Assembly: GCA_018819325.1 (NCBI GenBank)
Contig: JAHJQJ010000058.1
Location: 1 to 6,103 of the forward strand
Origin: Patescibacteria group bacterium
Lineage (GTDB): Bacteria; Patescibacteriota; Microgenomatia; UBA1400; MFAQ01
Length of the DNA: 6,103 bases
Direction: 5' to 3'
The notes under the pieces are model-generated. The model did not search any database. It saw only the letters and a program-made list of their open reading frames with translations, and was not told the DNA's origin. Positions 1 through 4,135 of the stretch are shown here, piece after piece. A program made the translations under genes and the position numbers. Positions within the stretch are counted from its first letter, which is position 1; every line of letters starts with the position of its first letter.

Positions 1-471
1 ATCATGTCTTTACCAGGCATGTTGGGCGGATTTCTAGCAGGGTCATCTAGTACCACCATGGTTAATTTCTCCAACTTTCTCAATCAATACATGTCTCCCA
101 CCAGTTCACTCTACGCTCTTTTCTATTTTGGCTTGGTATTTGTTTTCACCTATCTTTACACCACAGTTAGGTTCAATCCAGAAGAAATTGCCAAAGACCT
201 TCGCTCCTCTGGTAGTTTTATTCCCGGCATCAGACCTGGCCCCAGCACCGCCAAGCACCTTACCAGATTACTTAACCGCATTACTCCGGTGGGCGCCGTC
301 TTTTTGGGGTTAATCGCCATCATGCCTTCGTTAGCATCAAGGCTAACCAATACTCAAAGCTTTACCGTTGGTGGCACCAGCCTGCTTATTGTGGTCTCGG
401 TTGTCCTAGAACTAACCAGAACCCTAGAGTCTCAACTGTCCATGCAAAACTACGACAAATTCATAAAATGA
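1..471 (+). CDS. secY: Protein translocase subunit SecY, C-terminal part (5' truncated by window edge)
   Basis: SecY is the channel-forming subunit of the SecYEG translocon in the inner membrane. The reading frame is open from base 1, so the ATG at base 4 is an internal Met and not the start. Numbered from that Met, the visible part has a hydrophobic helix at about 36-55 (TM8). The cytoplasmic C5 loop follows, with NPEEIA and FIPGIRPG (about 58-79); its conserved Arg (R77) is known in the family to be needed for SecA-driven translocation. TM9 is at about 95-112 and TM10 at about 122-140, containing GGTSLLIVV, and the tail ESQLSMQNYDKFIK is typical of SecY. The stop TGA overlaps the adk start in ATGA, which indicates translational coupling. 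The identification rests on the diagnostic C5 and TM10 motifs and is very secure. Confidence 0.97.
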   Translation: MMSLPGMLGGFLAGSSSTTMVNFSNFLNQYMSPTSSLYALFYFGLVFVFTYLYTTVRFNPEEIAKDLRSSGSFIPGIRPGPSTAKHLTRLLNRITPVGAVFLGLIAIMPSLASRLTNTQSFTVGGTSLLIVVSVVLELTRTLESQLSMQNYDKFIK

Positions 472-1031
472 ACATAATAATATTAGGCTCCCCCGGCTCT
501 GGCAAAGGCACTCAAGCCAAACTTCTAACTCAAAAACTAAATCTAAAGCATATCTCAACCGGCGAACTCTTAAGACAGGCGGCTAAAGCTCCAACCCCAA
601 AAGGTAAAATCATCAAAAGCCTTCTAAAAAAAGGGACTCTTATTCCTTTCGAGACCACTCTAGATGTATTGGAACCAGTTTTAAAAACTACTACACAGGG
701 TTTTATCCTAGACGGCATACCCAGAGATCTACGTCAAGCAGAACATCTCGACTGGTTTTTAAAACAAATCAAACAACAAATTAACCACGTCATTTTCATC
801 ACCTTGTCTCAAGAGTCCACCTATAGCCGTTTACTCAAGCGGGCCAAACTAGAAGGCAGAAGCGACGACACTCAACAAGCAATCAAAAAACGCCTAGAAA
901 TATACGAAACAAAAACAGTCCCCGTTATTAAATACTTCAAAGACGCAGGTAAACTAATAGAAATAGATGGCGAACCAGACATCACCACCATCCACCTCTC
1001 CATCCTCTCCAAGCTCAACCCGCGGGGTTGA
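468..1031 (+). CDS. adk: Adenylate kinase, short-LID form
   Basis: Adenylate kinase is a cytoplasmic enzyme that interconverts ATP + AMP and 2 ADP. The 187-residue protein has the P-loop GSPGSGKGT (7-15), the AMP-site sequence STGELLR (30-36) and the signature LDGIPRDLRQA (81-91, family form LDGFPR). The core continues with GRSDD (130-134), KKRLEIYETKTVPVI (140-154) and a C-terminal IDG turn. The LID lies between R121 and R131 and lacks the roughly 30-residue, often zinc-binding insert of long bacterial Adk, so this is the short form. The start overlaps the secY stop (ATGA), the usual secY-adk coupling, and no Shine-Dalgarno sequence is seen. The last codons (Leu-Asn-Pro-Arg-Gly-stop) lie inside a GC-rich palindrome that recurs at 2882, so the natural C-terminus may have been replaced by repeat DNA. 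The known active-site motifs are all present. Confidence 0.96.
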   Translation: MNIIILGSPGSGKGTQAKLLTQKLNLKHISTGELLRQAAKAPTPKGKIIKSLLKKGTLIPFETTLDVLEPVLKTTTQGFILDGIPRDLRQAEHLDWFLKQIKQQINHVIFITLSQESTYSRLLKRAKLEGRSDDTQQAIKKRLEIYETKTVPVIKYFKDAGKLIEIDGEPDITTIHLSILSKLNPRG

Positions 1032-1033
1032 GC
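1013..1033 (+). repeat. Perfect palindrome across the adk stop codon
   Basis: The arms GCTCAACCC (1013-1021) and GGGTTGAGC (1025-1033) are perfectly complementary around a GCG loop. The adk stop TGA (1029-1031) is in the right arm. No T-tract follows, so it is not a classical intrinsic terminator, although a 9-bp GC-rich stem could still mark or protect the 3' end of the secY-adk message. A very similar sequence, CTCAACCCCGCGGGT followed by CACGCCTAG, is found at 2883-2906, which marks it as a repeat module. Confidence 0.75.
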
Positions 1034-1158
1034 CTAGCCCGTAGCCACAAATTTGATATGGTCATAAAACAGAGTGTTTCTCATCGGAACTGTCCTCGAC
1101 TCTGGTCGTGACTGTTCAGATGTGGAACGCGGCAAAAACCTCCCCCCTGCCCCTCCAT

Positions 1159-1266
1159 CATTCCTGCCCCTCCATCATTCCTGCCACTCCCCGTCATTCC
1201 TGCCCCTCCATCATTCCTGCCACTCCCCGTCATTCCTGCACCCCCTTCGTCATTCTTGCCCCCCCC
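1159..1266 (+). repeat. C-rich tandem repeat (minisatellite) with a perfect 36-nt duplication
   Basis: Bases 1159-1194 and 1195-1230 are identical 36-nt units, and the next 9 bases start a third, degenerate copy. Each unit is built from two shorter ones (17 + 19 nt) that begin CATTCCTGCC and end CTCCAT or CTCCCCGT. Further diverged units follow to 1266. Every unit resembles the left half of the GTCATTCCCGC palindrome that directly follows at 1267, so the array probably grew by slippage from that element. It has no unique spacers and is not a CRISPR array. Confidence 0.85.
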
Positions 1267-1361
1267 GTCATTCCCGCGCAGGCGGGAATCAATAAAGTTG
1301 TGGTAATATACAAAATATTACTAATAAAAACACCTCAACTCCGTATATACTGGAGCTGTTA
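1267..1361 (+). repeat. dRS3-like palindrome plus conserved tail, copy A
   Basis: The palindrome ATTCCCGCGCAGGCGGGAAT (1270-1289; arms of 8 bp, loop GCAG) fits the ATTCCC-N8-GGGAAT form of the Neisseria dRS3 element. It is followed by an AT-rich tail ending in an imperfect palindrome CTCC-GTATATAC-T-GGAG (about 1339-1355) and CTGTTA. All 95 nt recur at 3099-3192 with five substitutions and one single-base indel. The tail contains TATACT (1346-1351), a possible -10 box, but no matching -35 is evident. Confidence 0.85.
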
Positions 1362-1438
1362 AACTCAATAATTTCAGGGGTTAAAAAAGGGGTACGATAA
1401 TCAAAAATATTATATAAATGTAAATTCCACTTAATAAT

Positions 1439-2056
1439 ATGAAAAAGTTTGATTTAAACATTAAGAAAGTTCTAGAAGATTGGGAAGTATATCATGCAAT
1501 AAGAGAAGTTATTGCTAATGCTTTAGATGAACAAGCACTCACAAATTCTTCAGAAATTAAAATTTACAAAGACAAAGAAAAATGGCATATTAGAGATTTC
1601 GGAAGAGGAATAAAATATGAACATTTAACCCAAAATGAATGTGATGAAAAATTAAAAAATCCTGAGAAAGTTATTGGTAAATTTGGAGTTGGATTAAAAG
1701 ATGCTTTTGCCACTTTTGACAGAAATAAAATCAAAGTTCTAATCAAATCCAAATTTAGTGACATCACACTTGGAAAATCTTCAAAAGCTGATTTTGAGGA
1801 TATTACTACGCTTCACGCACTTATCTCTGAACCTTCTGATTCAAAGATGGAAGGAACAGATTTTGTTCTTAAAGAAATAAAAGACATAGATATTGAGTTG
1901 GCAAAAGATTTTTTCTTGATATTCTCAAATGAAGAAGAATTAGAAAAAACTCAATACGGTGTTGTATTGGATAAGAAAAAATCAATCTCAAGAATTTACA
2001 TAAATGGATTAAGAGTGGCAGAAGAAGAAAACTTTCTTTTTTCTTTTTTCTTATAA
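1439..2056 (+). CDS. GHKL-type ATPase domain, N-terminal fragment of a frameshifted gene
   Basis: This 205-residue frame carries the Bergerat ATP-binding fold shared by Hsp90, MutL, gyrase B and histidine kinases. The N box is REVIANALDE (22-31, with E23, N27 and D30). The G1 box is RDFGRGI (52-58, DxGxG) and the G2 box is GKFGVGLKDAF (80-90, GxGLK). There is no signal peptide or membrane helix, so it is probably cytoplasmic. The real homology runs to residues FLFS (about 199-202), after which the frame ends in FFL and a stop. The continuation (YNIT...LNRERTNVGRSAYADRV) lies in the +1 frame, so this is the front of a larger protein whose back half is at 2157-2837. The start ATG follows A/T-rich DNA without a Shine-Dalgarno sequence. 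Codons are much more A/T-rich than in adk (AGA for Arg, AAA, ATT), which suggests transfer. The ATPase fold is clear; the partner and role are unknown. Confidence 0.8.
   Translation: MKKFDLNIKKVLEDWEVYHAIREVIANALDEQALTNSSEIKIYKDKEKWHIRDFGRGIKYEHLTQNECDEKLKNPEKVIGKFGVGLKDAFATFDRNKIKVLIKSKFSDITLGKSSKADFEDITTLHALISEPSDSKMEGTDFVLKEIKDIDIELAKDFFLIFSNEEELEKTQYGVVLDKKKSISRIYINGLRVAEEENFLFSFFL
2036..2049 (+). repeat. 7-nt tandem duplication CTTTTTT x2 causing the frameshift
   Basis: Two exact copies of CTTTTTT are followed by CTTATAAT. With one copy the codons read Asn-Phe-Leu-Phe-Ser-Tyr-Asn-Ile-Thr. With two, translation runs into TAA at 2054-2056. Seven bases equal +1 modulo 3, which matches the observed frame change. 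Confidence 0.85.
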
Positions 2057-2156
2057 TATAACCTCAATTACAACAACAACAAAAATAAAAAAATCTCTAA
2101 ACAGAGAAAGAACTAATGTTGGAAGAAGTGCTTACGCCGACAGAGTCAAATCAATT

Positions 2157-2837
2157 TTGTTAGAGTGTAAGGAAAAGCGGGTTGCAGAATGTCTAGTTGA
2201 AGATTTACAAAAATTTGAACTAGGTGAATCACACGATGAATTAAGTTGGATCGATGTTTCGGTTCATGCATGCAAATTACTGAACTCAAAAGATAAGGTT
2301 ATTTTTTTAACACCTTGGGAACTATCTGATGCTCAAACAATGGTAGACAGAGCAAAAAGAGATGGTTTCAGAATTATTACTATTCCCGAGAATGTTAAAT
2401 CAAAAACAAGAGGTCTAAAAGATATCGAGGGAAATGAGATAAGAGATCTTGAAGAATATACCGCTCAATGGAATGATAGTTTTGAATTTAAATTTATTGA
2501 TGAAAATTCTTTATCAAAAAAAGAAAAAGAGATATTTTCAAAAAAAGATGATATTCTTAAATTGATTGGTGGGAAACCAACTAAAGTTAAAGAAATTTTA
2601 ATTTCAGAAACAATGCGTTTGGAAACGCAAGGATATGATGAAGCACGTGGTGTCTGGGAAGAACACGAAAAGAGAATCATAATAAAACGAGACCAATTTA
2701 AAGATCTAGTCTCTTTTGCAGGAACTCTTTTGCATGAAACAGCTCACGCAATTAGTGGAGCTTCAGACATAACAATAGAATTTGAGAACGAATTAACTCA
2801 ACTTCTCGGTAAATTAAGTGAAACGAGTTTAAAATAA
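2157..2837 (+). CDS. HExxH metallopeptidase-like domain, C-terminal fragment of the frameshifted gene
   Basis: The frame remains open upstream to the 7-nt duplication. TTG at 2157 is only the first possible start and probably not a real one. Numbered from there (226 residues), residues 31-78 look like a small alpha/beta unit (WIDVSVHACKLL, then KVIFLTPWELSDAQ and GFRIITIP). A charged linker follows at about 85-140. The C-terminus has HETAHA (193-198), an HExxH zinc site, and a downstream ITIEFENELTQLLG (205-218) whose Glu (E208 or E210) could be the third ligand, as in gluzincins. The upstream stretch in the same frame, LNRERTNVGRSAYADRV (about 2094-2144), connects it to the GHKL domain of 1439-2056. 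Composition is A/T-rich like that fragment. Proteolytic activity is inferred from the motif; the substrate is unknown, and expression as a separate protein is doubtful. Confidence 0.65.
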   Translation: MLECKEKRVAECLVEDLQKFELGESHDELSWIDVSVHACKLLNSKDKVIFLTPWELSDAQTMVDRAKRDGFRIITIPENVKSKTRGLKDIEGNEIRDLEEYTAQWNDSFEFKFIDENSLSKKEKEIFSKKDDILKLIGGKPTKVKEILISETMRLETQGYDEARGVWEEHEKRIIIKRDQFKDLVSFAGTLLHETAHAISGASDITIEFENELTQLLGKLSETSLK

Positions 2838-2907
2838 GTTGTGCTCCCTGATTTTTGTTTTTTTATTTATTGCATTCACAGGCTCAACCCCGCGGGTCAC
2901 GCCTAGA

Positions 2908-2986
2908 AGAAAGGTCTGTCCTTAACAGGAGTGGCTACGTCCGCGGGCTCCCCGACCATCGGGTCGGGGAAAGGACAGTCCTTTCT
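2908..2986. repeat. Nested inverted repeat with central 9-bp hairpin
   Basis: The outer arms AGAAAGGTCTGTCCTT (2908-2923) and AAGGACAGTCCTTTCT (2971-2986) pair at 15 of 16 positions. Inside is a perfect hairpin TCCCCGACC / GGTCGGGGA (2949-2957, 2962-2970) with loop ATCG, directly abutting the right outer arm. The right arm is itself part of the self-palindrome AAAGGACAGTCCTTT. No T-run follows, so this looks like a cruciform-forming repeat or mobile-element remnant more than a terminator. Confidence 0.8.
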
Positions 2987-3006
2987 GAACCCCCCCCTGC
3001 CCTCCA

Positions 3007-3081
3007 CGTCATTCTGGCTTGTCCAGAATCTGTCTAATTTGATTCTGGAGTCCTCCGCTTCGCTCTGTCCCCAGAATGACG
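3007..3081. repeat. CGTCATTCTGG inverted repeat
   Basis: The perfect 11-bp arms CGTCATTCTGG (3007-3017) and CCAGAATGACG (3071-3081) enclose two more partial copies, CCAGAAT (3023-3029) and ATTCTGG (3042-3048), so alternative hairpins can form. The loop holds CTCCGCTTCGCTC (3053-3065), which recurs exactly at 4036-4048. The arms share the GTCATTC core with the neighbouring dRS3-like element, which suggests related repeat families. Confidence 0.8.
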
Positions 3082-3098
3082 AATAAACCACCCCCTCC

Positions 3099-3192
3099 GT
3101 CATTCCCGCGCAGGCGGGAATCAATAAAGTTGTGATAACATACAAATATTACTAACAAAAACACCTCAACTCCGCATATACTGGAGCCGTTA
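3099..3192 (+). repeat. dRS3-like palindrome plus conserved tail, copy B
   Basis: This 94-nt sequence matches copy A (1267-1361) except for five substitutions, all transitions, and one missing A. The palindrome arms are 3102-3109 and 3114-3121. The tail ends 22 nt before the dehydrogenase start and includes TATACT (3177-3182). If that is a -10 box, transcription would start around 3189 and give a leader of about 26 nt. No good -35 is seen at the usual spacing, so the promoter reading is tentative. Confidence 0.85.
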
Positions 3193-3214
3193 GACAAAAT
3201 TAACAAAACAAAAA

Positions 3215-4015
3215 ATGAAACTAAAAAATAAAGTAGCTTTAGTTACAGGAGCCGCCCTCGGTTACAAAGATGGAGGCCCTTCAATTGGCAGTGCCATCGC
3301 CCTTAAGTTTGCCTCAGAAGGAGCCAAAGTTGTCGTCGTAGACACTAATGAGGAGATGGGGCAAAAAACCACTGACGTTATTAAAGAAAAAGGTGGGAAC
3401 AGCATATTTGTAAATGCCGATGTGGCTGTCTCAACTGATGTAAAAAAAGCCATCGAGGCCAGTGAAAAAAACTTCGGCAAACTCACTTCTTTGGTAAATT
3501 GTGCGGCTTGCTACGCAGGCAAAATTTTTAACACTGTCGTTGACACTCCAGAGGAAGATTGGCAGCGTGTCGTCAATGTTAACCTCAATGGATATTATCG
3601 TTTTGCCAAGTATTCCATCCCTATCATGTTAAAAAGCGGTGGGGGAACCATCGTTAACATTTCCTCCATGGCCGCCTTTACTATCGTTCCAAATTTTGCC
3701 GTTTATTCTGTAACTAAAGCTGCTATTAATGGCCTAACCAGAGTACTGGCTGTCGACCATGCTCCGCAGATTAGAAGCAACGCCATCTGCCCTGGTTTCG
3801 TTCGCATAGCCAATTCCGAAAACAATCGCTCTCCAAAAGAATTGAAAAAATGGCTCGACGACGTCGTCAAAGACTATCCCCTCCAGAAACTTTGTACCGT
3901 CGACGATATCGCCAATATTGCCTTATTTTTGTCGAGCGACGATTCATCCTATGTAAACGGTGAATGTATCAAGGCAGATGGCGGAAGGTCTATAGCTGAT
4001 GCCCACGATTTTTAA
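3215..4015 (+). CDS. Short-chain dehydrogenase/reductase (SDR), classical type
   Basis: This 266-residue Rossmann-fold oxidoreductase, of normal length for classical SDRs, is probably a soluble NAD(H)-dependent enzyme acting on an unknown alcohol or ketone. The cofactor motif is TGAALGYKDGGPSIGSAIA (11-29), a TGxxxGxG motif expanded by several residues. Asp43 at the end of the second strand (VVVVDTNE) favours NAD over NADP. The usual NNAG is NCAA (95-98). Catalytic residues are visible as N123 (VNVNLNG), S151 (NISS), Y164 and K168 (YSVTK). PG (193-194) and the C-terminal GECIKADGG (249-257) complete the fold. The ATG lies in an A-rich leader without a Shine-Dalgarno sequence. Codon use resembles adk more than the A/T-rich gene to its left. 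It stands alone and converges with the ATPase at 4136. The substrate cannot be deduced; the SDR family is certain. Confidence 0.92.
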   Translation: MKLKNKVALVTGAALGYKDGGPSIGSAIALKFASEGAKVVVVDTNEEMGQKTTDVIKEKGGNSIFVNADVAVSTDVKKAIEASEKNFGKLTSLVNCAACYAGKIFNTVVDTPEEDWQRVVNVNLNGYYRFAKYSIPIMLKSGGGTIVNISSMAAFTIVPNFAVYSVTKAAINGLTRVLAVDHAPQIRSNAICPGFVRIANSENNRSPKELKKWLDDVVKDYPLQKLCTVDDIANIALFLSSDDSSYVNGECIKADGGRSIADAHDF

Positions 4016-4135
4016 TTTTTTTGTATCGTTAACTTCTCCGCTTCGCTCCGACCCCGTTGCACCACCCTCACCCTCACCCAAAACTCCATCAACTGACAAG
4101 GACCGTCCCTGTCATTACCCACCCTCAGAGAATAA
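4016..4135. other. Convergent intergenic spacer
   Basis: This 120-nt spacer lies between two converging genes. It holds a T-run just after the dehydrogenase stop without a preceding stem, the 13-nt repeat CTCCGCTTCGCTC (4036-4048, also at 3053-3065), a CACCCTCACCCTCACCC run, and one hairpin (4094-4114). No gene is seen. Confidence 0.6.
4094..4114 (-). terminator. Possible terminator hairpin for the minus-strand ATPase
   Basis: TGACAAGGA (4094-4102) pairs with TCCCTGTCA (4106-4114) around CCG. In minus-strand RNA the one non-Watson-Crick position is a G-U pair, giving a 9-bp stem 22 nt after the ATPase stop codon. Only a short T-run appears further downstream (GGAGTTTTGGG), so termination is plausible but weakly supported. 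Confidence 0.35.

Larger units (their letters stand above)
1013..1361 (+). repeat. Left copy of composite intergenic repeat bracketing the ATPase-peptidase gene
   Basis: Modules in order: the CTCAACCC/GCGGG palindrome ending in CCTAG (1013-1037), a C-rich block starting AACC and ending CTGCCCCTCCA (1137-1157), tandem CATTC units (1159-1266), and a dRS3-like palindrome plus AT-rich tail (1267-1361). The same modules recur in the same order and orientation at 2882-3192 with similar spacing: 124 and 130 nt between module starts here, 106 and 111 nt there. The 407-nt gap 1032-1438 contains no credible gene. Open frames across it only translate the repeats, and 1362-1438 is plain A/T-rich DNA in front of the next gene. 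Confidence 0.65.
1439..2837 (+). pseudogene. Split GHKL ATPase-HExxH metallopeptidase gene (frameshift at 2036-2049)
   Basis: The two open frames here are parts of one gene. Reading frame 1439 to the CTTTTTT tract and then the +1 frame gives a continuous sequence: ENFLFS-YNITS, a lysine/threonine-rich strand, LNRERTNVGRSAYADRVKS, then the frame of 2157-2837 with no intervening stop. The tract is an exact two-copy tandem repeat of CTTTTTT (2036-2042, 2043-2049). Deleting one copy gives 464 codons, that is 463 residues plus stop. The repaired product would be GHKL ATPase (about 1-200), an all-purpose middle region with an alpha/beta segment, and a C-terminal HETAH zinc-peptidase motif. It may be a true pseudogene, a reversible off state, an assembly error, or be rescued by transcriptional slippage on the T6 runs. 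I do not recognise a named family. Confidence 0.75.
2882..3192 (+). repeat. Right copy of the composite intergenic repeat
   Basis: This copy fills most of the 377-nt gene-free stretch between 2838 and 3214. It repeats the modules of 1013-1361 in order: GCTCAACCCCGCGGGT...GCCTAG (2882-2906), AACCCCCCCCTGCCCTCCA (2988-3006), a GTCATTC unit (3008-3014), then the dRS3-like palindrome with its tail (3099-3192). Between the modules it carries its own inverted repeats (2908-2986 and 3007-3081) instead of the minisatellite of the left copy. Open frames here are spurious translations of repeats. Bases 2838-2881 show only a T-rich run without a stem. Confidence 0.65.

Noticed and set aside
1146..1266. 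Possible CRISPR array
   Set aside because: The units are contiguous and degenerate, with no unique spacers of regular length and no cas genes nearby.
1074..1362. Two overlapping Pro/Ser/His-rich open frames (73 and 84 residues) downstream of adk
   Set aside because: They translate the CATTCCTGCC minisatellite and the palindrome (giving the familiar spurious RHSRAGGNQ and IPAQAGI strings) and have no domain.
1396..1418. Promoter for the ATPase-peptidase gene (GATAAT or TATAAA)
   Set aside because: The region is so A/T-rich that -10-like strings are expected by chance, and no acceptable -35 box lies at 16-18 nt.
2033..2056. Programmed -1 ribosomal frameshift on the T-rich tract
   Set aside because: The downstream frame needs +1 (or -2), not -1, and the exact 7-nt tandem duplication explains the shift more simply.
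2855..3206. Open frames of 60-80 residues on both strands between the peptidase fragment and the dehydrogenase
   Set aside because: They run through inverted repeats and the dRS3-like palindrome (PACAGMTE-type artefacts) and conflict with each other.
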